Shown: piece after piece, positions 1-6,159 of the stretch | Numbering within the stretch: the stretch's first letter is position 1 | Layout of the letters: each line of letters starts with the position of its first letter | Assembly: GCA_035637315.1 (NCBI GenBank) | Contig: DASPXK010000372.1 | Coordinates: 1-8,856 of the forward strand | DNA length: 8,856 nt | Direction: 5' to 3' | Origin: DASPXK01 sp035637315 | GTDB lineage: Bacteria > Chloroflexota > UBA6077 > JACCZL01 | Program-made: the position numbers and the translations under genes | The notes under the pieces: generated by a model | Told to the model about the DNA's origin: nothing | Database searches by the model: none | The model's input: only the letters and a program-made list of their open reading frames with translations

Positions 1-227
1 GAGAACATGGTTCGGCCACCCTGGGCAAACATAGTCGCCGTGACCACCCGGCCCCCGCTCGCAGCTGCGAACGCGACGGCCGCGTCACGAGCTCCATCGA
101 CAGTGTCGAACTCCATCACCCCACCACGCTCAACATCCCCGGTGAGCACGCGCTCCCCGACTAGATGCCTTTCGGCCCCAAAGTCCGAGTCCCTGACGGA
201 CACGGGCCTGTGATCTGGCGCAGTCAT
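1..227 (-). CDS. Hypothetical protein, N-terminal part only (runs off left edge)
   Basis: An open frame on the minus strand starts with ATG at 227-225 and stays open to the window edge (75 codons). An AGGAGAG-type Shine-Dalgarno lies a few bases upstream, and a good promoter sits about 55-85 bases upstream, so this is very likely a real gene. The visible protein begins MTAPDHRPVSVRDSD and contains GERVLTGDVERGG, then an alanine-rich stretch and GGRVVTATMFAQGGRTMF. There is no signal peptide or membrane segment. I do not recognise the family and assign no function. The gene is divergent from the transporter block, so it could share regulation with it, but nothing visible ties it to transport. 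Confidence 0.7.
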   Translation of the reverse strand, partial: MTAPDHRPVSVRDSDFGAERHLVGERVLTGDVERGGVMEFDTVDGARDAAVAFAAASGGRVVTATMFAQGGRTMF

Positions 228-282
228 TCGACTCTCCTTTCATCGTTGGTACCTGCGTGTGCTAGGCGCCAGCACATCTCAG

Positions 283-311
283 AGCATATCACACGCGTAA
301 AACGTTGTCAA
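283..311 (-). promoter_or_regulatory. Sigma70-like promoter for the left-edge minus-strand gene
   Basis: On the minus strand, a perfect -35 hexamer TTGACA (311-306) is followed by a 17-base spacer and TATGCT (288-283), which matches TATAAT at four of six positions. Transcription would begin near 276, giving a leader of about 50 bases before the ATG at 227. The region is AT-rich compared with its surroundings. Spacing and downstream context make this the best promoter in the window. No transcription data are available. Confidence 0.6.
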
Positions 312-323
312 TATCACGTAAAA
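286..323. repeat. Spaced direct repeat over the promoter, candidate operator
   Basis: On the plus strand ATATCAC occurs at 286-292 and 311-317, and GTAAAA at 297-302 and 318-323. The two half-sites are 4 bases apart in the first copy and adjacent in the second. The GTAAAA copies are 21 bases apart, about two helical turns, so both would face the same side of the DNA. The copies overlap the -10 and flank the -35 of the minus-strand promoter, as expected for a repressor or activator site. No regulator gene is visible, and chance similarity in a short AT-rich stretch is possible. Confidence 0.3.
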
Positions 324-544
324 GAGCTGGCGCTCACGTTTTCTGTTATTTAGACCGCGTAGAGTGCGGCTTCGTTCGAGGCGCCGGCTGGCGTTCAGTT
401 CGACCCGGGAAGACTTCGCGCCAGCAGCTCTTCCGCCGAGGAGTCAAGCCCTGCTACGGCCTTCAGATGCAAGAGCGGTAGGGTTCACGCTACTCTGTAG
501 CCGCCGATCTCACCGAGACCGAAGCGTCTATCCGCTCGGGGCAC

Positions 545-552
545 AAGGAGGT
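545..552 (+). promoter_or_regulatory. Strong ribosome binding site deciding the binding-protein start
   Basis: AAGGAGGT is a full match to the anti-Shine-Dalgarno sequence and ends 6 bases before the ATG at 559. It decides between this start, the upstream in-frame GTG at 364 and the internal ATG at 586. Confidence 0.85.
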
Positions 553-558
553 AGCGCC

Positions 559-2298
559 ATGCGACCCAGCCATCCGGTCCAGAAGATGAGCCGCCGCGAC
601 TTGCTCCGTCTGCTCGGCGGACTCAGCCTGGCCACTACCGCGGCCTCTCTCGCCGCGGCCTGCCAGCCCGCCCCGGCGGCCGCGCCAACTTCCGCCCCGA
701 AGCCGACGGCCGCTCCGCCGGCGCTCACCTCGGCGCCGCAGCCGGCCGCCGCCCCGACCGTGGCTCCCAAGCCAGCCGCGGCGCCGGCCGCGGAGGAGGA
801 GGCAGACACCCGCCCGTTCGTCCTCGCGGACGGCCAGGACGCCGACAGCCTCGACCCGCATGCCGTCGCGGATGTCGCCTATTCCCACAATCTCCAGCGC
901 GGGCCGGCCGAGTCGCTGGTCGAATACATGGTCAAGCCAGATGGCAGCGTCGACGTCGGCCCGCTGCTGGCCAAGTCGTGGACGCAGGAGAACAACCAGG
1001 TCTTCACTTTCCAGCTCAATGACGGCGTGAAGTTCCAGGATGGCACCCCCTTCAGCGCCGAAGCGGTCAAGTTCAACTTCGACCGCATCCTGGGGCTCCA
1101 ACTGACGCCGGCCGGGCGGCTGCCAAAGATCGCTAAAGTCGAGGCTGTGAGTCCGTCGACCGCCCGCTTCACGCTCGAGGGGCCGTCAACCGACTTCCTC
1201 TACCCGATGACGCAGATGCTGATGGTCAGCCCGAAGTCGATCCAGGACCACGTCGCCGAGAACGACTTCGGGCGCAAGTGGGCGGCCGATAACGTCGTCG
1301 GGACCGGGCCGTACGGGATCGAGAGTCGCACCAAAGGCACCGAGACCGTCCTGGTGAAGAACAAAGACTACTGGCGTGGCTGGCAGGGCAAGCACCTGGA
1401 GAAGATCATCGTCCGCCTGGTCAAGGAGCCGGCCACCCAGAAGCTGCTGCTCGAGAAGGGCGAGGCCCAGCTGGTCAAGAATGTCGCTTTCACAGATATC
1501 GACGCGCTGAGCAAGACTCCCGGTGTGGTGGTAGAGTCCGGCCAGGCGCCCGGCACGCTCCACATCATGTTCCGCTTCCGTGGCCCGCTGACCGACGTCA
1601 ACGTACGAAAGGCGATCGTCCACGCCTACGACTACGAGGGGCTGGTCAAAGCCACGTTTCGCGACAAGGCCGATCTGCCACGCGGATTCCTGTTCTCCAA
1701 GCACCCTTTCCACGACCCATCGGTCCCGCCGATGACGCGAGACATGGCCAAGGCGAAGGAGTTCCTCGCCAGGTCAGCCTACCCGAACGGTGGGTTCGAG
1801 CTGACGGTGCTGATCCTGCCGGCCTTCGGCTTCTACCAGCCAGCCGAGGCCCAGATCCTCCAGGATGCGCTGAAGGAGCTGAACATTAAGGTCAACATCG
1901 AGCAGCACGAGTTGGCGACCTACTACAAGTCGGTCGAGGACGAGGAGAAGGGCGGCGACATGTGGGCCTGGAGCGGCGCCGCCCAGCTGCCGGACTACAA
2001 CTTCCAGGCCCGTCGGCAGTACCACAGCAAGTTCAAGCGCCCGGCCGGGGTCAACGGCGGGTATTCCAACCCGCGCGTCGACGCGCTGCTCGAAGAGGAC
2101 CAGAAGACGATCGACCCGAATCGTCGCAAGGAGCTGTGGTTCGAGCTCCAGAAGATCGTCAACGACGAACTGCCCGCCGTGTTCATCGCCACCCCTTTCC
2201 AGTTCCTCACCCGACGCGAGGAGCTGCAGGGCGTGCCACTCAACGTCTACAACCTGGTGCCCAACTACTACAACGCCTGGCTCAAGAAGAAGCCATAG
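559..2298 (+). CDS. ABC transporter substrate-binding lipoprotein, peptide/nickel type (SBP_bac_5)
   Basis: The 579-residue extracytoplasmic binding protein captures a solute and delivers it to the DppB/DppC-type permeases downstream. The N-terminus has a twin-arginine motif (SRRDLLRLLGG, residues 11-21), a hydrophobic core and a lipobox ending at Cys35 (SLAAAC), so export by Tat and lipid anchoring are likely. Residues 36-82 are an Ala/Pro-rich linker with repeated A-P-K-P / A-P-Q-P units that would hold the domain off the membrane. The family 5 solute-binding fold fills 85-579. Typical signatures are FTFQLNDGVKFQDGTPFSAE (149-168), VVGTGPYG (246-253) and VRKAIVHAYDYEGLV (349-363). Start ATG 559 follows a perfect ribosome binding site. 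Family members bind di- or oligopeptides, nickel complexes, opines or other amino compounds. The ligand here cannot be predicted. Confidence 0.93.
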   Translation: MRPSHPVQKMSRRDLLRLLGGLSLATTAASLAAACQPAPAAAPTSAPKPTAAPPALTSAPQPAAAPTVAPKPAAAPAAEEEADTRPFVLADGQDADSLDPHAVADVAYSHNLQRGPAESLVEYMVKPDGSVDVGPLLAKSWTQENNQVFTFQLNDGVKFQDGTPFSAEAVKFNFDRILGLQLTPAGRLPKIAKVEAVSPSTARFTLEGPSTDFLYPMTQMLMVSPKSIQDHVAENDFGRKWAADNVVGTGPYGIESRTKGTETVLVKNKDYWRGWQGKHLEKIIVRLVKEPATQKLLLEKGEAQLVKNVAFTDIDALSKTPGVVVESGQAPGTLHIMFRFRGPLTDVNVRKAIVHAYDYEGLVKATFRDKADLPRGFLFSKHPFHDPSVPPMTRDMAKAKEFLARSAYPNGGFELTVLILPAFGFYQPAEAQILQDALKELNIKVNIEQHELATYYKSVEDEEKGGDMWAWSGAAQLPDYNFQARRQYHSKFKRPAGVNGGYSNPRVDALLEEDQKTIDPNRRKELWFELQKIVNDELPAVFIATPFQFLTRREELQGVPLNVYNLVPNYYNAWLKKKP

Positions 2299-2313
2299 GC
2301 GCCGGGCCGAGCC

Positions 2314-2463
2314 GTGATCGTCAACGCGCACGCCCACGTCGGCGATTCGCGTGTCTTCGACGTGGTCAGCGACAAGAATGAGCTGATCGCCGCGATGGAC
2401 GCGAACGGGGTCGGCCTGTCGCTGGCCATGCCCAGCGCCGGATGTCGCGACGCGGCGGCGCAC
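2314..2463 (+). pseudogene. Amidohydrolase (COG2159-like TIM barrel) N-terminal remnant
   Basis: A GTG at 2314, only 15 bases after the binding-protein stop, opens a frame reading MIVNAHAHVGDSRVFD and then ...ELIAAMDANGVGLSLAMPSAG...DAAAH. The H-x-H after the first beta strand (His6, His8) followed by a helix and 'NGV...' strand is the usual beginning of metal-dependent amidohydrolases related to aminocarboxymuconate-semialdehyde decarboxylase. Those proteins are normally around 270-350 residues. Here only about 50 codons remain before the frame enters a repeat array at 2463 and stops at 2524-2526. No remainder is recognisable beyond the repeats. I infer a truncated, non-functional gene that once sat in this operon between the binding protein and the permeases. 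The short similarity limits certainty about subfamily. Confidence 0.6.
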
Positions 2464-2526
2464 ATTTGTCACGGCGGCCTCATTTGTCATGATGACCGCA
2501 TTTTGTCATCACGGCCTCATTTGTAA
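2463..2526 (+). repeat. Degenerate 18-19 bp tandem repeat, left flank of composite element
   Basis: CATTTGTCA or a close variant recurs at 2463-2471, 2481-2489, 2499-2508 (one extra T) and 2518-2526 (CATTTGTAA), giving periods of 18, 18 and 19 bases. The 12-mer GGCCTCATTTGT occurs at 2476-2487 and 2513-2524. The last unit runs into the left arm of the inverted repeat. The units resemble the reverse complement of the right-flank units (CCTTATTGTCATCC), so the two flanking arrays are inverted relative to each other. Confidence 0.7.
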
Positions 2527-2675
2527 TCCTGAGCGAAGCGACGGATCTCATGCATCCCAACATCAGACTCGGGTTTCTGTAAGCCGCACGCGGACATAGT
2601 CACGGCTTATCTGGCCGTTTCACGTAGCAAGAATCTCTCGGCGAGGAGCATGAGATCCTTCGCTTCGCTCAGGAT
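2526..2675. repeat. MITE-like inverted-repeat element of the CCTGAGCGAAGCGAAGGATC type
   Basis: The left arm at 2526-2553 and right arm at 2648-2675 are inverted copies matching at 27 of 28 positions (the mismatch is the C of GCGACGGATC against A in the other arm). The 94-base interior has its own smaller inverted repeat, TAAGCCG (2580-2586) against CGGCTTA (2603-2609), and no convincing ORF. The size and lack of coding content fit a non-autonomous miniature element or a REP/BIME-like repeat. I remember the arm sequence as a recurrent intergenic repeat in environmental bacterial genomes including Chloroflexota. No target-site duplication could be defined because both flanks are tandem arrays. 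In RNA the arms could form a long hairpin between the binding-protein and permease messages. Confidence 0.75.
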
Positions 2676-2794
2676 GACGATAAGGGCTCAGGATGACAAT
2701 AAGGGCTCAGGATGACAATAAGGGCTCAGGATGACAATAAGGGCTCAGGATGACGATAAGGTTTAGCGTGACAATGGGCACAGGATGACCATGC
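2668..2794. repeat. 19-bp tandem array, right flank of composite element
   Basis: Five consecutive 19-base units start at 2668, 2687, 2706, 2725 and 2744. The consensus is CTCAGGATGACAATAAGGG, with units 1 and 5 having GACGATAAGG. Units 2-4 are identical. Two degenerate pieces follow: TTAGCGTGACAATGGG (2763-2778) and CACAGGATGACCATGC (2779-2794). The first 8 bases of unit 1 (CTCAGGAT) are the outer end of the right inverted-repeat arm, so the array seems to have grown by duplication of the element's terminus. Identical central units suggest recent slippage or unequal exchange. Confidence 0.85.
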
Positions 2795-2821
2795 AGTTGA
2801 CCCTTCGGACGGATTGAGCTA

Positions 2822-3826
2822 TTGGCTCACTACTTCCTCAGGCGACTAGTCGGGCTCGTCTTTGTGTTGATCGGGATGAGCCTGGTGGCGTTTGTGACTT
2901 CGCACCTGGTGCCGGCCGATCCGGCCGCGGCCGCCGCGGGGCTGCACGGCGGCAAGGAGCAGGTCGAGGCAATTCGCCGCGAGATGGGGCTGGACCGGCC
3001 TCTCTACGAGCAGTACGCCCGCTACATGGGAGGACTGCTCCGCGGCGATCTCGGCCGTTCGATGATCAACAATACCGCCGTCGCGGACGACCTGAAGCGC
3101 CTTCTGCCAGCCAGCCTTGAGCTCGCGCTCGCCGCCCTGGCGCTCTACATCCCGCTCGGACTGTTCCTGGGAGTCGTGTCGGGCACGCGGGCGGGCGGCT
3201 GGGTGGACGCGGCAACTCGCGGCTGCGCGATCCTGGGCGTTTCAGTCCCCGTCTTCTGGCTTGCGCTGATGATGCAGTTCTTCCTGTACGGCAAGCTGGA
3301 GTGGTTCCCGGCCACTGGCCGGATCGGTTCGGAGTTCGGACCGCCGCCCCAGGTGACCGGCCTGTTCACCGTCGACTCGCTGCTCGACAGCCGCTGGGCA
3401 ACCTTCAAGAGCAGCCTTCGCCACCTGGCGATGCCGGCCATGGCGCTCGCGGCTGCGAACCTGGCGATCATCACAAGGATGACGCGCTCGTCGATGCTCG
3501 AGGTGCTGCACCAGGACTACATCCGCACGGCGCGGGCGAAGGGGCTGGGCGAGCGGCTCGTCATGTCCCGTCATGCGCTCAGGAACGCGCTGATCCCGGT
3601 CGTGACGGTCATCGCCCTCCAGATGGCCGCGCTGATCGCCTGGCAGTTCCTGGTCGAGACGATCTTCTCGTGGCCAGGCATAGGCAGCTTCGCGGTCCGC
3701 GCGATCACGACGCTGGACTTCAACGTCATCATGGGCGTCACGCTGTTTGGCTCGGTCTTGTACGTGATGATGAATTTCCTGGCGGACATAGCCTACCTGG
3801 TTCTGGACCCACGGATCCGGTATTAG
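2822..3826 (+). CDS. ABC transporter permease, DppB/OppB type
   Basis: The 334-residue inner-membrane permease forms half of the channel of a peptide/nickel-type importer. It begins AHYFLRRLVGLVFVLIGMSL, the standard start of this family. Hydrophobic segments lie near residues 10-30, 98-120, 134-157, 200-218, 255-280 and 300-327, six in all. The cytoplasmic coupling (EAA) loop, YIRTARAKGLGERL...RNALIPV, is at 233-260, followed by FSWPGIGSF (282-290). The C-terminus LVLDPRIRY is the usual ending. Length is normal. The start is a TTG at 2822, chosen because upstream codons are not homologous and no ATG/GTG fits. The ribosome binding site is only a weak GGA about 8 bases away, so translation may be modest. 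The gene lies 28 bases beyond a repeat array that separates it from its binding protein. Confidence 0.93.
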   Translation: MAHYFLRRLVGLVFVLIGMSLVAFVTSHLVPADPAAAAAGLHGGKEQVEAIRREMGLDRPLYEQYARYMGGLLRGDLGRSMINNTAVADDLKRLLPASLELALAALALYIPLGLFLGVVSGTRAGGWVDAATRGCAILGVSVPVFWLALMMQFFLYGKLEWFPATGRIGSEFGPPPQVTGLFTVDSLLDSRWATFKSSLRHLAMPAMALAAANLAIITRMTRSSMLEVLHQDYIRTARAKGLGERLVMSRHALRNALIPVVTVIALQMAALIAWQFLVETIFSWPGIGSFAVRAITTLDFNVIMGVTLFGSVLYVMMNFLADIAYLVLDPRIRY

Positions 3827-3838
3827 TGCTGCTTCTTT

Positions 3839-3912
3839 GTCTTTCCGAGCGCGGCGAGGGATCTCGGTCGGCCTGCGGAGACACCGAGATGCTTCGCGTC
3901 GCTCGGCATGAC
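3839..3912. repeat. Second CCGAGCG...GGATCTC palindromic element between the permease genes
   Basis: Arms at 3839-3869 and 3882-3912 are inverted copies matching at 24 of 31 positions around a 12-base loop. Each arm carries a diverged version of the same pattern as the element at 2526-2675 (GTC-x-T-x-CCGAGCG...GATCTCGGT against TCATCCTGAGCGAAGCGA...GGATCTC). The element starts 13 bases after the DppB-type stop and ends 29 bases before the DppC-type start. If transcribed it would form a stable hairpin in the inter-permease RNA. It could affect mRNA stability or relative expression, but this is inference. Confidence 0.75.
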
Positions 3913-3941
3913 GATGGGGTCGCGTCGACGCGGCCAGGATC

Positions 3942-4844
3942 GTGGCAGACGTAGCGACCGCCATCGCTCATCCAGCGACGGCCATCGTCGCGCCCCGTCG
4001 CCGCCTCTCGCTGCCGCGCCGCCTGTCGCGCAACGTCGGCGCGCTGCTCGGCCTCGCGATCCTGCTGACCGTGCTGCTCGTGGCTCTTCTGGCTGATCTG
4101 ATCATGCCCTACGATCCGCTCAAGCCGTATCCGATCACCGCACTGGAGCCGCCTTCCGCGCAGCACCTGCTCGGAACGGACGACATCGGCCGTGACGTCT
4201 TTAGCCGGGTCGTGGCGGGCAGCCGAATTTCGTTCCAGGTGGCGCTCCTGGTCTTGACGGTGGCGTCGGCGATCGGGGTTGTGCTGGGCTCGCTGGCTGG
4301 CTACTACGGCGGGCTTCTGGACGAGGCGATCATGCGGCTGGCCGACGTGTTCTTCGCCTTCCCCCACTTCCTGCTGGCAATGGCGATCGTCGCCGCGCTC
4401 GGCCCAGGCATCGTCAACGCCATGCTCGCCATTGCGATCGCCTACTGGCCGCGCTACGCCCGCCTCGTGCGCGGATCGATCCTTTCGGCGAAGCAGCAGA
4501 CCTACGTCGAGGCCGCACGCGCCCTCGGCACCTCCGACCTGCGGCTCGTTGGACGCCACATCCTGCCCAACTGCGTCGCTCCGCTCCTCGTGCAGGCGAC
4601 CATGGATGCCGGCGTCGCGATCCTCACGACCGCGTCACTGAGCTTCATCGGCCTGGGCGCCGTTCCACCCATGGCCGAGTGGGGCGCGATGGTCGCCCAG
4701 GGGCGCACGTTCGTGACCAGCGCCTGGTGGGTGCCGGCCTTCCCGGGCCTGGCAATTGCGATCACGGTCGCGGGCTACGTCTTCCTCGGCGACGGCCTGC
4801 GCGACCTACTCGACCCCCAGCTCCGAGGCAGGGTGGAGCTGTAG
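3942..4844 (+). CDS. ABC transporter permease, DppC/OppC type
   Basis: The 300-residue second membrane subunit pairs with the DppB-type protein. A basic N-terminal tail (PRRRLSLPRRLSRN, 18-31) precedes the first membrane span (33-55). The family signature HLLGTDDIGRDVFSRVVAGS (75-94) follows, then spans near 97-122, 136-168, 212-232 and 265-283. The EAA coupling loop YVEAARALGTSDLRL is at 188-202, then LSFIGLGAVPPMAEWGAM (233-250) and the ending LGDGLRDLLDPQLRG (282-296). The GTG at 3942 is the first possible start after an in-frame stop at 3909-3911. AGGA is only 2 bases upstream, a poorly spaced ribosome binding site, so initiation may depend on coupling or be weak. No ATPase gene follows. 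The next gene is convergent. Confidence 0.93.
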   Translation: MADVATAIAHPATAIVAPRRRLSLPRRLSRNVGALLGLAILLTVLLVALLADLIMPYDPLKPYPITALEPPSAQHLLGTDDIGRDVFSRVVAGSRISFQVALLVLTVASAIGVVLGSLAGYYGGLLDEAIMRLADVFFAFPHFLLAMAIVAALGPGIVNAMLAIAIAYWPRYARLVRGSILSAKQQTYVEAARALGTSDLRLVGRHILPNCVAPLLVQATMDAGVAILTTASLSFIGLGAVPPMAEWGAMVAQGRTFVTSAWWVPAFPGLAIAITVAGYVFLGDGLRDLLDPQLRGRVEL

Positions 4845-4906
4845 CTGGCGGCCGAACTAGCCTCGAGGACAGAGCGGTTTCTCGTGCACTTCGGCGGGCT
4901 GGCCCC

Positions 4907-4931
4907 GGGGCACGGCATGCCGTGCCCCTAC
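4907..4931. terminator. 22-bp perfect palindrome between convergent genes, likely bidirectional terminator
   Basis: Positions 4907-4928 are a perfect palindrome (GGGGCACGGCA followed by its reverse complement TGCCGTGCCCC), able to form a very stable GC-rich hairpin in either transcript. It sits between the DppC-type gene ending at 4844 and the M24 gene ending at 4928. There is no clear U-tract on either side, so it is a hairpin-type or mRNA-end-stabilising structure and not a textbook intrinsic terminator. Together with the following TAC it reads ...GCCCCTAC, the end sequence shared with the repeat at 6160-6214. It may therefore be a member of a dispersed GTAGGGGC palindrome family. The last C of the palindrome is also the last base of the M24 stop codon. 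Confidence 0.65.
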
Positions 4932-6133
4932 GAGTGCCACACCTCCAGCTGACGGCTGATGCTGTTGAGGAACTGGCCGCCACTCTCGGTGACCAGGACC
5001 GTGTCTTCGGGCTGCAGTCCAGCATAGCCGAGCGTGTAGTAGGGCGTCTCCACCTCGAAGACCATGCCGGTCTCGATGGGCGTCTCATCGCTCGGCATCA
5101 GGGTTGGGATGTCGTAGGTCTCCAGGCCGATGCCGTGGCCGATGTGGTGGCGGCGGTAGTCCGGGATGCCGGCCTCGCGGATCGCCTTCACGCCGGTCTC
5201 GAACACCTCGCGAGCCGTCACGCCCGGCCTGAGCGCAGCGGCGGCCACCTCCTCACCGTGCAAGACGGCGTTGTACAGCCGACGGGTCTCGGCGCTGGGC
5301 TCCTCGAGCGTGAAGTTGCGCGCTATGTCCGAGTTGTAGCCCTCCACCATGCAGCCAACGTCGAAGCGGATGATGTCGCCGGCCGCCAGCTTGACGTCGC
5401 GCTTCATGACGTTGCCCATCCCACCCCGTCGACCGAAGACCAGCTGGGTGAAGACCGGCTTCGCGCCCGCGCTCACGATGGTCCGCTCGAACTCCTCGAT
5501 CATCTCCTGCTCGGTGACGCCCACCTTCGCCACGCTCATGGCCGCCTGGATTGCCTGCTCCGTCAGGGCCAACGCCTTCTTCAGTCGGCGCAGCTCCTCC
5601 GCCGTCTTGACCGCCCGGATCCGTCGGAACGTCTGGTAGCCGGGGACCAGCGTGGCGCGGCCCAGCCGATGCCGCAGCTCGGCCATGGTGTCCGGAAACA
5701 TGACACGCTCGTCGTAGGCGATCTTCCCGCCCGACAATCCGGCCGCCTCGACCGCCGCCACGGTTGCGTCGACGACGTTGGCGAACCGCTTGCCGTCTAC
5801 GACGTGCTGCTTGACGTACTGCTCGATCTCCTCGAGCGGCTTCTCCTTGCTCACGTAGCGAACGTGCAACCCGTACAGGTAGACGGGCGTCCCACGTGGG
5901 CACGATTCGAAGATGTTCGCGGCCTCTCCCACGCCCGCGACCACATGCGGGCGGTCCAGCTTCGCGCGTGAGACGATGGCGAACACCTGCGTCTGGCGCG
6001 GCAGGACGAAGAAGTTCTCGCTCCAGAGGTTGCTCAGATACAGCACGTTCTCGAACGACGCGCCGAGCAGCCCGTCCAGCCCCTCCTGCTCCATGATCCG
6101 TTGGGCCCGCGGCTTGTTGAGTAAGGTGCTCAT
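4928..6133 (-). CDS. M24-family metallopeptidase-fold hydrolase (Xaa-Pro peptidase/creatinase superfamily)
   Basis: The 401-residue, probably cytoplasmic protein is predicted to cleave a C-N bond, typically the X-Pro bond of short peptides or a related amide or guanidino group. Residues 1-135 form the creatinase/prolidase N-terminal domain, and about 170-395 the pita-bread M24 domain. All five dinuclear metal ligands are visible: Asp258 (IRFDVG), Asp269 (NSDIARNF), His333 (HHIGHGIGLE), Glu362 (VFEVETP) and Glu376 (LQPEDTVLVT). Against remembered prolidases, the two usual catalytic histidines appear replaced by Asn241 and Tyr340, so classical prolidase activity is doubtful. Start ATG 6133 has AGGAG 8 bases upstream. 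The frame stays open upstream through the next gene, but that extension is out-of-frame shadow. It is the last gene of a minus-strand unit, and its stop lies within a palindrome. Confidence 0.9.
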   Translation of the reverse strand: MSTLLNKPRAQRIMEQEGLDGLLGASFENVLYLSNLWSENFFVLPRQTQVFAIVSRAKLDRPHVVAGVGEAANIFESCPRGTPVYLYGLHVRYVSKEKPLEEIEQYVKQHVVDGKRFANVVDATVAAVEAAGLSGGKIAYDERVMFPDTMAELRHRLGRATLVPGYQTFRRIRAVKTAEELRRLKKALALTEQAIQAAMSVAKVGVTEQEMIEEFERTIVSAGAKPVFTQLVFGRRGGMGNVMKRDVKLAAGDIIRFDVGCMVEGYNSDIARNFTLEEPSAETRRLYNAVLHGEEVAAAALRPGVTAREVFETGVKAIREAGIPDYRRHHIGHGIGLETYDIPTLMPSDETPIETGMVFEVETPYYTLGYAGLQPEDTVLVTESGGQFLNSISRQLEVWHS

Positions 6134-6159
6134 GGTTGGCGCTCCTAACGGGTGCCAAA

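Larger units (their letters stand above)
228..558. other. Divergent intergenic region and long leader of the transporter block
   Basis: This 331-base stretch separates the left-edge gene from the binding-protein gene. The part up to about 360 is AT-rich and holds the minus-strand promoter and direct repeats. A possible plus-strand extended -10 (TG-T-TATTTA, 344-352) has no convincing -35. From about 360 to 544 the sequence returns to high GC. It is open in the binding-protein frame from a GTG at 364, but that 65-codon extension is Arg/Ser-rich, would put a twin-arginine signal in mid-protein, and has no ribosome binding site, so I read it as untranslated leader. I see no recognisable riboswitch or attenuator in it. 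Confidence 0.5.

Noticed and set aside
364..558. In-frame 65-residue N-terminal extension of the binding protein from a GTG at 364
   Set aside because: It would bury the twin-arginine lipoprotein signal inside the protein. There is no ribosome binding site at 364, but a perfect one before 559.
1774..2490. Minus-strand ORFs antisense to the binding-protein gene (also 490-1101 and 1186-1713)
   Set aside because: They are low-complexity Val/Leu/Arg/Gly-rich shadows of a gene with clear family signatures, with no start signals.
2463..2675. Transposase or other protein inside the inverted-repeat element
   Set aside because: The interior is under 100 bases and has no meaningful ORF on either strand.
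2668..2794. CRISPR array
   Set aside because: The units are 19-base direct tandem repeats with no spacers between them, and no cas genes are present.
2795..2821. Possible C-terminal remainder of the amidohydrolase after the repeat
   Set aside because: The ATG-ACC-ATG... frame here is only ten codons to a TGA and shows no recognisable amidohydrolase ending.
4679..5971. A 430-codon plus-strand ORF, and a similar 347-codon one at 6136-7179
   Set aside because: Both are antisense to well-recognised genes with conserved active-site motifs. Their long open frames are explained by high GC and codon bias.
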